From NCBI GenBank assembly GCA_965222695.1, contig OZ244967.1, positions 3,782,001 through 3,846,000 on the forward strand: a stretch of 64,000 nucleotides of DNA. Direction: 5' to 3'. This DNA comes from UBA7957 sp965222695. Its GTDB lineage: Bacteria; Pseudomonadota; Gammaproteobacteria; Granulosicoccales; Granulosicoccaceae. Below the pieces are notes generated by a model. It did no database searches and was not told where the DNA came from. It saw only the letters and a list, made by a program, of their open reading frames with translations. A program made the position numbers and the translations under genes. Positions 54,136 through 62,820 of this stretch are shown here, piece after piece. The stretch's first letter is position 1, and each line of letters begins with the position of its first letter.

Positions 54136-54432
54136 CTACCCTCCCCCTCGTTGGAAACGCTTATCGAAGTAATTGATAAATGTAATTTTTTCTTCTTCAG
54201 AAACATTTTTAAAAACAAACCGGACATCCGTTTTAGGAACACGTATGGATGCGATATTTCTTTCCGACTCCGGTGACAACACAATGAGTACGGAACCGGA
54301 GCCCAGCAAAGCCTCCACCGAGTTGCGACGGACAATGTATTTATGCCGGCCCATGGCGGCGGGCAGAGTGCGGAAAAATTCGCGATGAGACAAACCCATC
54401 TCGCGGGTAAAATCATCGCTGATCTGTGGCAT
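54136..54432 (-). CDS. Unknown 98-residue protein of the aldehyde oxidoreductase cluster
   Basis: I do not recognise this protein. From the ATG at 54432 it is 98 residues, soluble, without cysteines, with a basic patch (MGRHKYIVRRN) and a C-terminal FINYFDKRFQRGGG. The glycine-rich end and small size recall cofactor-assembly proteins, but no motif proves it. It starts one base after the MoaD-like stop and precedes moaA on the same strand, so it is likely co-translated with cofactor genes. A longer frame to 54525 would overlap the MoaD gene. Confidence 0.72.
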   Translation of the reverse strand: MPQISDDFTREMGLSHREFFRTLPAAMGRHKYIVRRNSVEALLGSGSVLIVLSPESERNIASIRVPKTDVRFVFKNVSEEEKITFINYFDKRFQRGGG

Positions 54433-54433
54433 A

Positions 54434-54685
54434 TTATCCACCCGCAACCGGCGGCCAGATGGCCAGTATATCCCCCTCCTTGAGGACAATATCGTCACGA
54501 TCACTGTCGCAATGAAAAGAGCCATTCACCAACACCAGGTGGGCCAGCTCTCTGGGTACCTGGTACTTGTCAATAATCCAATTCAGGCTGACCCCTTCCG
54601 GCACCTCCACCTCCGCCGCGTTCTGGAATGCGCCCGGCGGCAATAAATCACTGAGAGTCGCATAAAGCTTGAGGGTTATTTTCAT
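54434..54685 (-). CDS. MoaD/ThiS-family sulfur carrier protein
   Basis: An 83-residue ubiquitin-like protein with the terminal WPPVAGG; the last two glycines are the site of thiocarboxylation in MoaD and ThiS. The KLYATLSDLLPPG opening and the GDILAIWPPVAGG end are family-like. In this cluster it is probably the sulfur carrier for making the tungsten or molybdenum dithiolene cofactor of the neighbouring enzyme. Overlaps the FAD subunit gene by four bases. Confidence 0.88.
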   Translation of the reverse strand: MKITLKLYATLSDLLPPGAFQNAAEVEVPEGVSLNWIIDKYQVPRELAHLVLVNGSFHCDSDRDDIVLKEGDILAIWPPVAGG

Positions 54686-55968
54686 ACTTTGGACGCGGTA
54701 CTCTGGGACTGTGCCGTCGCCAGATAGGCTTCCATAATTCTGCTGGGGTCTTTCATCAGGCGATCCTTCCAGACGCCGAGCCTGGCCTGAGTCTGAATCA
54801 GGCCGCGTATCACGCCCATATGCTGAGTCATGCCGAGGCTGCTGGCACCGACAAGCGTATCGTCCTTAAACTGAAGATTGATATACTTGTAGTTATCCTT
54901 ATCGCAGATTTCGGCGCTGTCGCCGCCGTCAACCCCCATCCACGAACCAAATGAGGTAGAGATCAAACCCAGCGTATCCAGCACGTTCATATTGACACTG
55001 CCCTGGTGACCGACCGTATTGCCTTTGACCATATTGGTTGCGGCAAGTTTCCCGTGCTCGACCGCAGTCGGCTGGATCGCCTGGACGCTGTAGTCGCCGG
55101 TTGAAAAATCCCGGCCCTGCGCCACATCGCCCGCAGCATAGACGTCCGCCCGGCTGGTCTGCATATGGTCGTTGACCACTATGCCCTGATCCAGCTCGAT
55201 ACCGCTGTCTTTCAAAAATTCATAGTTGGATCGAACACCGGTGGCACTGATCACCAGATCGGCGTCCAGTGTCTGCCCGTTATCGAGCGCCACGTTCAAC
55301 GGATGTTTGGCCTTTCTGAAAAAGCCGGATTTGGCTTTTTTCACCGCCTTGACCTTGGTTGATGTCAGAACGTTTACACCCTTGTTCATACACCAACTCT
55401 TGATCATATTACCGGTGGTCTCGTTCATCATTCTCGGCACCATGCGATTTTCCATTTCAATCACGGTCAATTCAACATTTCTCAGTGCCAGGGCTTCGAG
55501 AATAATACAACCGATAAATCCGGCCCCCATCAATACAACTTTAGAACCTTCTCCGGCCAGCTCGACAATGGCGCGCGCATCGGCCAGCGTCCAACAAGTA
55601 TGGACCTGCGGCAAATCCATACCGCCGATCGGCGGCTGGATCGGATGAGATCCGGTACACACCAGCATTTTGTCGTAGCCGATCTTTTCTCCGTTGTTCA
55701 AGGTCACCTGTTTGCCTTCCACGTCAACACTATCGACGCGCGCTTGCCTGATGTCTATACCCTTGGATGACAACCCACCTTCGTCCTTGCGTAAATAAGT
55801 GCCTTTCTCCCCGATATTACCGACGAGGAAATACGGAATCGCCATACGTGAATAAGGCGGCTCCGGCTCGTCGCCGATCAGGGTAATGGAACAGTCACTA
55901 TCCAGTTTTCGTATATGCTCGGCGGCGACAACGCCCGCCGGGCCGGCACCAATGATCAGATGATGCAT
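54682..55968 (-). CDS. FAD-dependent pyridine nucleotide oxidoreductase subunit of the AOR cluster
   Basis: A 428-residue two-dinucleotide-binding flavoprotein. FAD binding is seen in LIIGAGPAGVVAAEHI at the start and DVYAAGDVAQG near residue 275; the NAD site is in VVLMGAGFIGCIILEAL near residue 145. In related bacterial aldehyde oxidoreductases a subunit of this kind passes electrons from the Fe-S protein to NAD. It is separated from the catalytic gene by about 207 bases holding a terminator and an inverted repeat. Confidence 0.88.
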   Translation of the reverse strand: MHHLIIGAGPAGVVAAEHIRKLDSDCSITLIGDEPEPPYSRMAIPYFLVGNIGEKGTYLRKDEGGLSSKGIDIRQARVDSVDVEGKQVTLNNGEKIGYDKMLVCTGSHPIQPPIGGMDLPQVHTCWTLADARAIVELAGEGSKVVLMGAGFIGCIILEALALRNVELTVIEMENRMVPRMMNETTGNMIKSWCMNKGVNVLTSTKVKAVKKAKSGFFRKAKHPLNVALDNGQTLDADLVISATGVRSNYEFLKDSGIELDQGIVVNDHMQTSRADVYAAGDVAQGRDFSTGDYSVQAIQPTAVEHGKLAATNMVKGNTVGHQGSVNMNVLDTLGLISTSFGSWMGVDGGDSAEICDKDNYKYINLQFKDDTLVGASSLGMTQHMGVIRGLIQTQARLGVWKDRLMKDPSRIMEAYLATAQSQSTASKV

Positions 55969-55986
55969 AACTAGTCTCCGGTTGAT

Positions 55987-56118
55987 CCAGTACTCTGTCC
56001 GGATGATATTGGCGGATACAGAGCCAAGCTGATGAGCAAAGACAAGGCACAGTGCGCAGGCAATGGCGCACCCTTTTCAAGCGCTAAATCCGTCAATATC
56101 ATCTGAACAGAGTACTGG
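55987..56118. repeat. 132-bp inverted-repeat element inside the AOR cluster
   Basis: Arms 55987-56017 and 56088-56118 match at 28 of 31 positions (outer part ccagtactctgt), with a 70-base centre lacking coding sequence. The left arm ends just before the flavoprotein gene start on the minus strand. Transcribed from the catalytic gene it would fold into a long hairpin. It could be a palindromic mobile element or an RNA regulatory structure. Confidence 0.8.
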
Positions 56119-56121
56119 AGT

Positions 56122-56151
56122 AAAAAGGCGGGTTTTCAGGCCCGCCTTTTT
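56122..56151 (-). terminator. Intrinsic terminator between catalytic and FAD genes of the AOR cluster
   Basis: Perfect 11-bp stem aaaaaggcggg/cccgccttttt with an 8-base loop, 25 bases past the stop of the catalytic subunit. Read on the minus strand it ends in five T residues; the flavoprotein gene lies beyond it, so expression of the two may be uncoupled. Confidence 0.85.
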
Positions 56152-56175
56152 TTCAGCTTCTTAAACGGCCAGCTT

Positions 56176-58032
56176 TTACGCGGGCAGATTCAGTCTTTGC
56201 CTGGTTTCATCGGTAATTTCACCGCTTTCGTTCCAGCCTCGCAACTGGTAGTACTCCGGCAGCATCTTATCGACTTCACTGACCTTACCGGCTGCGGGGC
56301 CGACTTTAGCCGCATCCTTCATCAAGCGCTCGGGAAGACGGTCGTCCGCGGCGGTAATTCCGGCTTTCATATTGAAATCCCGCTCCATATTCCAGACGCG
56401 TTCACCCACTTCCAGCATGCGCTCGGGCGTCCAATCGCCCTCGCAGGCCGCATCGACCTGGGGTGCGATATCGTCCAGTGTCCACGCAAAGGTGGTGAAT
56501 ACACACAGGCCGGCGGAGTCCACCGCGGCAGTGGCATCCTGGAACGCTTTTACCAGGCCGGCTTTACCTTCGGATTCCAGAGGATCGGTTTTTTCCGGAA
56601 TACCGAGAATTTCAGAAGCAACAGTATAAGCACGCAAGTGACAGGCACCTCTGTTGGAAGTGGCGTAGCCAAGCCCTATACCCTGAATACCGCGCGGATC
56701 ATAAGCCGGGAATTCCTGCCCTTTAACCGTCATGGACAGCTCCGGATGGCCGTATTTTTCACACAGCCGCTTCGACCCCATGCCAAGCTCCACACCGAAG
56801 CCTTCACCTTTGGCCGTCGCTTCCGCCGCCCAGCAAAGCGCTTCGGCAGAACCGAACTTCAATTCAACGCCTCCGGTCTGCTCGGTCGTGATAGCACCCA
56901 GATCAAACAGCTCCATCGCCGCGGCAACGGTTGCGCCAAAGGAGATCGGGTCCATGCCGTCTTCATTGCAGAGGAAGTTGACATAGGTCAGCGCATCAAG
57001 ATCATCCACCCCGGTATCCGGACCCAGAGCCCACGCCGCCTCATATTCAAGTCCGCCGGAATTGATCTGATACTCGGGCTTATCCTTTACCGAAAAATGC
57101 GAAGGATCGACGGATGAAATCCGCCCGCAGGCAATGGTACAGGCAAAGCAACCGCCGTTGGTCGTCAGGTTATTTTTGCCATCGCTCTTGCGCGGTTCCT
57201 GCATGGCTTCACCCGAAACCTTATGAGCCCCTTCGAATTGCACATCGCGCATATTGCGGGTAGGCAAGGCCCCGACTTCGTTGATCACGTTCATCAACAC
57301 CTGGGTACCATAAGCCGGCAGGCCTTCGCCCGTGACCGCGTTTTCGGCCAGCACTTTTTTACCGGCATCCACGGCCTGCTGAAACTGCTCCGGATTATCG
57401 ACCGGGGCAACGCCGTTGGTTCCACGCACGGCAACCGCTTTAAGATTCTTCGACGCCATCACCGTGCCCACGCCACTGCGGCCCGCGGCACGATGTAAAT
57501 CGTTCACCACGGCAGAGTAGAGGCAGCCGGCTTCCGCCGCACGCCCGACCGCTGCGACCCGTAACTGCGGATCGGCATGCTGATTGTGCAGCCACTTATC
57601 CGCCTCCCAGACGGACTTGCCCCAGATATCGTCCGCAGGCAGAAGTTGCGCCTGGTCGTTATTAATATGCAGATAAACCGGATTCGCTGACTTGCCTTCT
57701 ATGATCACCATATCCCAGCCGGCAAATTTCATCTCCGCGCCCAGAAACCCGCCGGAGTTGGAACAGGCAACCGCGCCGGTCAGCGGGCTTTTGGTGATCA
57801 CCGAATAACGGCCGCCCGTGGAGGCGTTTGTCCCCGTTAAGGGTCCGGTGGCAAAAATCAGCATATTCTCGGGGCTGAGCGGATCCACGGTCGGATCCAT
57901 TTCCTCGATCATATAACGGGTCGCCAGACCACGCTGGCCAAGATACTCGTTCGCCCATTCCATATTGGTCGATTCTTCCTTAACGGTTCCATCAGTCAGA
58001 TTCACGCGTAATAATTTTTTACTCCAAGACAT
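56176..58032 (-). CDS. Aldehyde:ferredoxin oxidoreductase-family tungsten/molybdenum enzyme, catalytic subunit
   Basis: A 618-residue AOR-family enzyme that oxidises aldehydes to acids (or reduces acids) using a bis-pterin W/Mo and a 4Fe-4S cluster. The N-terminal domain has LLRVNLTDG, GPLTGTNASTGGRYSVITKSPLTG (in pieces) and GGFLGAEMKFAGWD. Cluster cysteines appear in GGCFACTIACGR near residue 300 and FLCNEDGMDPISFG near residue 358. The absence of a signal peptide places it in the cytoplasm. The preceding ferredoxin-like gene is ten bases away. Confidence 0.94.
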   Translation of the reverse strand: MSWSKKLLRVNLTDGTVKEESTNMEWANEYLGQRGLATRYMIEEMDPTVDPLSPENMLIFATGPLTGTNASTGGRYSVITKSPLTGAVACSNSGGFLGAEMKFAGWDMVIIEGKSANPVYLHINNDQAQLLPADDIWGKSVWEADKWLHNQHADPQLRVAAVGRAAEAGCLYSAVVNDLHRAAGRSGVGTVMASKNLKAVAVRGTNGVAPVDNPEQFQQAVDAGKKVLAENAVTGEGLPAYGTQVLMNVINEVGALPTRNMRDVQFEGAHKVSGEAMQEPRKSDGKNNLTTNGGCFACTIACGRISSVDPSHFSVKDKPEYQINSGGLEYEAAWALGPDTGVDDLDALTYVNFLCNEDGMDPISFGATVAAAMELFDLGAITTEQTGGVELKFGSAEALCWAAEATAKGEGFGVELGMGSKRLCEKYGHPELSMTVKGQEFPAYDPRGIQGIGLGYATSNRGACHLRAYTVASEILGIPEKTDPLESEGKAGLVKAFQDATAAVDSAGLCVFTTFAWTLDDIAPQVDAACEGDWTPERMLEVGERVWNMERDFNMKAGITAADDRLPERLMKDAAKVGPAAGKVSEVDKMLPEYYQLRGWNESGEITDETRQRLNLPA

Positions 58033-58042
58033 GGTTCACCCC

Positions 58043-58522
58043 CTATGCTTGCGCACTGACGCTGTTATCGGTTTTACTCGCCCAGGCACGCATACGGTCA
58101 TAGCCGGTCGATTCGGCATTGACATAAGTGATGGCGTCGGTCGGGCAGGCAGAGGCGCACTTCGGATCGCCCCCGCACAGATCGCATTTGACCACTTTCC
58201 CGGAGTCCGCATTGTAATTCACGGTACCGAACGGACAGGCAATGGTGCAAACCTTACAGCCCACGCAGATATCGGCGTGTACATCCTTGGACCCGTTGGC
58301 CAAATTGAGTTTGATCGCATCAACCGGGCAAGCGTGCATACACCAGGCTTCATCGCACTGCGTACAGGTGTATGGGACAAACCTGCCTTCGTCGTGGAAG
58401 TTGAATACCTTGATGCGGGATTTCGCCGGGTTGAAAACATTTTCGTTTTCATATGAACACGCCAGTTCACACTGTAGGCATCCGGTACATTTACCCGGAT
58501 CAATGTGTAAAGACTTTAGCAT
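58043..58522 (-). CDS. Ferredoxin-like Fe-S subunit of the AOR cluster (about four 4Fe-4S clusters)
   Basis: From the ATG at 58522, with AGGAGG before it, this is a 159-residue polyferredoxin of the HycB/DmsB type. Four cysteine groups can be read: CTGCLQCELAC, CTQCDEAWCMHACP, CVGCKVCTIACPFG and CDLCGGDPKCASACP. It should pass electrons between the catalytic subunit and the flavoprotein. It is the first gene of the cluster; a start 30 codons upstream is possible but has no supporting ribosome site. Confidence 0.93.
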   Translation of the reverse strand: MLKSLHIDPGKCTGCLQCELACSYENENVFNPAKSRIKVFNFHDEGRFVPYTCTQCDEAWCMHACPVDAIKLNLANGSKDVHADICVGCKVCTIACPFGTVNYNADSGKVVKCDLCGGDPKCASACPTDAITYVNAESTGYDRMRAWASKTDNSVSAQA

Positions 58523-58748
58523 TGGTGATCCTCCTAAAAGAGATTCGAGCTGAGCCCAAAAAATGGGTAAGGCCAGATTGAAACGGCTAACCCCTGTTGT
58601 TAAAACTTGCAACCTCCAGCCAGGCCGCGTCGATAACTTATTTTGATCATTGGCCCTTAACGGACTTTCTTGTTTACTACTTATTCTGCCAGTCGGCCTG
58701 CTTCCCTGAAATGGAAATAGACATACGTTTATAACAGCGCACGCTTTA

Positions 58749-58910
58749 AGAGCCTGCTCAAAATCTCTGCGTCTACTGCGAATTCGCAGAGTTTGGCCAG
58801 ATTTCCTCCTGATCGTCGTTGCGTAGAACCACTATGCGCCTCCAATCAGAATAAAATCTGACTCAAATCAGCGTATTCTCGCGACGACACAGAGATCTTG
58901 AACAGGCTCC
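58749..58910. mobile_element. MITE copy C (162 bp, intact, opposite orientation)
   Basis: The same 162-bp element as copies A and B but inverted: it opens agagcctgctcaaaatctct followed by the gaattcgc segment and ends cttgaacaggctcc. The outer repeats have a few changes. It lies about 230 bases from the start of the Fe-S subunit gene, where it may influence that promoter. Confidence 0.9.
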
Positions 58911-58963
58911 TAGGAATTTCTCCACTCCCCACACTAAAAAAAATACAACGCAAATTCAATAGG

Positions 58964-59010
58964 CTCATACTAAAAGGAGTGGTGACTGCACCCTTAGTAT
59001 GAGTTTTTTT
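58964..59010 (+). terminator. Orphan intrinsic terminator
   Basis: Perfect 10-bp stem ctcatactaa/ttagtatgag with further internal pairing, followed directly by seven T residues on the plus strand. No plus-strand gene lies within the preceding 5 kb, so it may end a small RNA transcript started in 58520-58960 or stop read-through from the MITE. Confidence 0.8.
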
Positions 59011-59317
59011 GATCAAGGCGCAGCTATTCAGGAACTATTCCCGTTCAACATTTTCGGCTAACCGCTGTCAGCCGGTCTGCGCGCCCTTAATTCCGAACGC
59101 AATGGTAAGCGTCACCTGAAATTCTGAACCATGATCCGGCTTTCGGCCATAACTAATTGTCGTTAATTCAATCCTGTTGTTCGCACACCCTAGGGGGTGT
59201 TAACGCTGTTTTGGAATTAGTGTTAGCAGGCCCTAGGCAGAACGAAAGCATTCTGTTTTAATGCCCTTGAGGTTAGCGCCGGGCGCAGTCCGGCATTCAG
59301 ATCCGAGGTCAATCGTG

Positions 59318-59836
59318 ATGAAAAAAATACTGGTGTTGAGTTTTATAGGTGACGACCGGCCCGGACTGATCAGCGATATTTCGGAACTCATCGCCGAATA
59401 CAAAGGCAATTGGATGGAAAGCCGGCTGGCACAGCTGGCGGGTAAGTTTGCCGGAATCATTCAGATCAGCGTTCCGGAAAAAAATATCGACGGGTTGCAC
59501 GCCGCCCTGACCCATATGTCCGGCGATAAGCTTTCCTGGCTGATGGAACCTTGTGAACAGGCCAGTACGGCAATGCCCTACTCGCGGCGGCTGACGGTGG
59601 ATTTAGTCGGCAATGATCGCCCGGGCATAGTGCATGACGTCACCGAGGTGCTCTCCGCCATGAAACTGAATGTCGAGGAAATGACATCCGAATTCAGCGA
59701 TGCGCCCATGTCCTCTGAAAAACTCTTTCATGCCACCATCACCATCGCGGTACCGGATGCGATTGAAATCGGTGAGATCCAGGATAATCTCGAGTCCCTG
59801 GCCAATGAGCTGATGATAGAAATCGAAGAAACCTGA
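59318..59836 (+). CDS. Two-ACT-domain regulator, GcvR-like
   Basis: From the ATG at 59318, with GAGG nine bases before it, the protein is 172 residues made of two ACT domains. The first begins ILVLSFIGDDRPGLISDISELI and the second LTVDLVGNDRPGIVHDVTEVL near residue 92; both carry the DRPG loop. GcvR in E. coli represses the glycine cleavage system by binding GcvA, but many proteins of this layout have no known role, so the name is a family label. Its 5' region has a small palindrome. Confidence 0.85.
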   Translation: MKKILVLSFIGDDRPGLISDISELIAEYKGNWMESRLAQLAGKFAGIIQISVPEKNIDGLHAALTHMSGDKLSWLMEPCEQASTAMPYSRRLTVDLVGNDRPGIVHDVTEVLSAMKLNVEEMTSEFSDAPMSSEKLFHATITIAVPDAIEIGEIQDNLESLANELMIEIEET

Positions 59837-59890
59837 TCCGGAATCAGATATTCACCTGAAAACCCCGAATCACACACCCAAGCCCCACCC

Positions 59891-59960
59891 GTAGGAGCTT
59901 GCCCTGCAAGCGAAACCCCGCACCAATAGAAAACCTCTCGCGAGGAAGCCTCGCTCCTAC
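59891..59960. repeat. REP-like palindromic element R3
   Basis: The best copy of the family: outer arms gtaggagc/gctcctac, left hairpin GCTTGCCCTGCAAGC and right hairpin GCGAGGAAGCCTCGC with a short spacer. It lies between the 3' ends of the gcvR-like gene and polA, a typical REP position. Confidence 0.9.
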
Positions 59961-59987
59961 ACCCATACCCACGCCAACCGGCCGCGT

Positions 59988-62711
59988 TTAATGCGCTTCT
60001 TCCCAATTACCGCCTTCGCCGATTTCTACTTCCAGAGGTATGGATAAATCCGCGGCGCCAATCATCAAAGCCGACAAACCTTGTTTGACCCTGGCTATAT
60101 CCTTTTTCGCAGCCTCCAGCACCAATTCATCGTGCACCTGCATAACCATCCGCGCATCGAGCGATTCGGATGCCAGCCAATCATGCACCCGGATCATGGC
60201 GCGCTTGATAATATCCGCGGCCGTACCCTGCATGGGGGCATTGATAGCGGTGCGCTCGGCGTATTGACGCCGTTGGGCGTTTTTTGAATTGATTTCCGGC
60301 AGGTAGAGGCGCCGCCCGAACACGGTTTCGACGAACCCCTTTTCCCTGGCCTGAGTCCGGGTATTGTCCATATAGGCCTTGACGCCCGGGTAACGCTCAA
60401 AATACAAGTCGATATAGGACTGAGCCTCAGCGCGGCTGATATCCAGCTGCCGCGCCAGACCGAAAGCGGACATGCCATAGATCAACCCGAAATTAATCGC
60501 CTTGGCCGCCCGCCGGTGCTCCGCGTCCACCCGATCCACCGGCACCGCAAACACTTCTGATGCCGTCGCCGAATGCACATCGATGCCATGTTCAAAGGCA
60601 TACAGTAAACCCTGATCAGCGGAAAGATGCGCCATAATCCGCAACTCGATCTGTGAATAATCCGCCGCCAGGATCTTATAGCCTTTGGGCGCGACAAACG
60701 CGGAGCGGATTTTCCGCCCCTCCTCCGTCCGCACGGGAATATTCTGCAGATTCGGATCGGCCGACGACAGTCGCCCGGTTGACGCTACGGCTTGATGATA
60801 GGACGTGTGGACGCGCCCGGTCCGGCTGTCGATCTGCTCGGGCAGTTTATCCGTATAAGTGGATTTCAGCTTACTCAAACCCCGGTGCCTGAGAATAATA
60901 CTCGGCAGCTCGTAATCCCGCGCCAGTGTTTCCAACACATCTTCCGCGGTCGAAGGCTGCCCCTTGGGGGTTTTCCGAATCACGGGAAAGCCTTTTTTCT
61001 CAAAAAATATCTCCTGGATCTGCTTTGGCGAACCCAGATTGAACTCCTCACCGGCTTCGGTAAAAGCTTCCTGCTCCAACTGCACCAGGGTCGCGGCAAT
61101 ATCACTGCTCTGCTGAAACAGCATATCCGGATCGATGTAAACACCGTCGGTTTCGATCTTCGACAGGACGGGGATCAAGGGTATCTCTATATCCTCGTAA
61201 ACACGGGTCAGCGACGGTATCTTCTCAAGCGCAGGCCATAGCGTCTGGTGCAGACGCAGGGTAATATCCGCATCTTCGGCGGCATAGTGCGCCGCTTCAT
61301 CCAGGGATATCTGATTAAAAGTCAGTTGATTTTTGCCTTTGCCGGCTATGTCCTCGAAATGGACGGTGGTTTGCCCCAGGTATTTTTCCGCCAGTGAATC
61401 CATATCATGGCGAGTCGCGGTGGAGTCGAAAACGTAAGACTCCAGCATGGTGTCATGCTTGACACCCCGCATATGAATACCGTAACGGGTCAGCACGTTC
61501 ATATCGTATTTTAAATGCTGGCCGATCTTCAGCAGGCGCTCATCCTCGAGCAACGGTTTGATTTTTTCAATGACCCAGTCGCGGTCCAACTGCCTGGGCG
61601 CTCCTTCATAGTCATGCGCCAGCGGCACATAGGCCGCTTCGTCCTCTTCCACACTGAACGACAGGCCCACCAGTTCGGCCTGCATATAGTTGATACTGGT
61701 GGTTTCCGTATCGACCGCGAATATGCCGGCGTTTTTCAGCTTCTTCAGCCAGGCATTGAAAGCGCGTTTGCTGAGCACGGTCTCATAGTTTTTGCGATCC
61801 CGCTCAGCTGCTTCCTTTCCCGCTTCCGGGGCGGCCGAATCATCCGCACCGTCTTCCCCGGCGTTCAGTTCGGACAACCAGGTTTTAAAGCCAAGGTCCG
61901 TATAGTATTGGCGCAGGTTTTCAGTGTCCGGTTCAGTGACGGTCAGCTCATTGTGTTTTACCGGGAGCTTAAGTTCGGTTCTGATAGTGGCCAAATCATA
62001 TGACAGGGGAAGCTGCTCCAATGCATCGCGCAGCTTTTCGCCGATCTTGCCCTTGACCTTATCGGCATTGTCGATAACGCCCTGCATGCTGCCGTATTCC
62101 TTCAACCACTTTACCGCCGTCTTGGGGCCGCAACTCGGCACGCCGGGAATGTTGTCGGACTTATCCCCGACCAGGGCCAGATAATCGATAATCTGATCCG
62201 GCCGCACGCCGAACTTCTCCTCCACTCCCGCACTATCCATGGTTGAATTATTCATGGTGTTAATCAGCGTGACATTACCGTCCACCAATTGCGCCATATC
62301 CTTATCGCCGGTGGAGATAATGACCTCTTTCCCATCCGCCGCCGCCTGCCGCGCCAGAGTCCCGATCACATCGTCCGCCTCAACATCAGGCTCGATCAAC
62401 ATGGGAAAACCCAGGGCCTCGACCAAACGGTGCAAGGGCTCTATCTGCACCCGCAACTCGTCAGGCATGGGCGGCCGGTTGGCCTTGTACTCGGCATATA
62501 AATCATTGCGAAAGGTCTTACCCTTGGCATCGAACACCACCGCGACCTCATCCGGCTGATAATCCTTGACCAAACGCTTGAGCATATTCACCACACCGAA
62601 AACCGCGCCGGTGGGCTCGCCCTTCGCATTGGTCAAAGGCGGCAAGGCATGAAAGGCTCGAAACAAATACGACGAACCATCGACAAGAACTATCGGTTTG
62701 GAATCAGACAT
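59988..62711 (-). CDS. polA: DNA polymerase I
   Basis: PolA fills gaps and removes RNA primers. The 907-residue protein has all three domains: an N-terminal 5' nuclease (VDGSSYLFRAFHAL and the VFDAKGKTFRNDLY and EADDVIGTLA motifs), a 3'-5' exonuclease with an intact DTETTSINYM near residue 335, and the polymerase with motif A DYSQIELRIMAHLS, motif B RRAAKAINFGLIYGMSAFGL (in pieces) and motif C QVHDELV. Exonuclease acidic residues appear preserved, so it can proofread. Confidence 0.98.
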   Translation of the reverse strand: MSDSKPIVLVDGSSYLFRAFHALPPLTNAKGEPTGAVFGVVNMLKRLVKDYQPDEVAVVFDAKGKTFRNDLYAEYKANRPPMPDELRVQIEPLHRLVEALGFPMLIEPDVEADDVIGTLARQAAADGKEVIISTGDKDMAQLVDGNVTLINTMNNSTMDSAGVEEKFGVRPDQIIDYLALVGDKSDNIPGVPSCGPKTAVKWLKEYGSMQGVIDNADKVKGKIGEKLRDALEQLPLSYDLATIRTELKLPVKHNELTVTEPDTENLRQYYTDLGFKTWLSELNAGEDGADDSAAPEAGKEAAERDRKNYETVLSKRAFNAWLKKLKNAGIFAVDTETTSINYMQAELVGLSFSVEEDEAAYVPLAHDYEGAPRQLDRDWVIEKIKPLLEDERLLKIGQHLKYDMNVLTRYGIHMRGVKHDTMLESYVFDSTATRHDMDSLAEKYLGQTTVHFEDIAGKGKNQLTFNQISLDEAAHYAAEDADITLRLHQTLWPALEKIPSLTRVYEDIEIPLIPVLSKIETDGVYIDPDMLFQQSSDIAATLVQLEQEAFTEAGEEFNLGSPKQIQEIFFEKKGFPVIRKTPKGQPSTAEDVLETLARDYELPSIILRHRGLSKLKSTYTDKLPEQIDSRTGRVHTSYHQAVASTGRLSSADPNLQNIPVRTEEGRKIRSAFVAPKGYKILAADYSQIELRIMAHLSADQGLLYAFEHGIDVHSATASEVFAVPVDRVDAEHRRAAKAINFGLIYGMSAFGLARQLDISRAEAQSYIDLYFERYPGVKAYMDNTRTQAREKGFVETVFGRRLYLPEINSKNAQRRQYAERTAINAPMQGTAADIIKRAMIRVHDWLASESLDARMVMQVHDELVLEAAKKDIARVKQGLSALMIGAADLSIPLEVEIGEGGNWEEAH

Positions 62712-62820
62712 GGTGAGAATCTATCGCCCGCGTTGCGTTCAAAAAACCCCGAAAGAATGGTCTAAAGGGTGCATTCAGTAGGATAATGCCACAAATTACC
62801 GAGTCATCAAGGAAACCATT

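Larger units (their letters stand above)
58523..59317. other. Divergent intergenic region AOR cluster / gcvR-like gene
   Basis: Nearly 800 bases without a gene. It holds MITE copy C (58749-58910), an intrinsic terminator read on the plus strand (58964-59010) with no plus-strand gene before it, and a short palindrome ACACCC/GGGTGT at 59185-59200 upstream of the gcvR-like gene. The part next to the AOR cluster should carry its promoter, but I cannot pick one with confidence. Confidence 0.5.

Noticed and set aside
56197..57117. 306-codon antisense frame inside the AOR catalytic gene
   Set aside because: Composition (His, Arg, Phe) and lack of motifs mark it as a shadow of a conserved gene.
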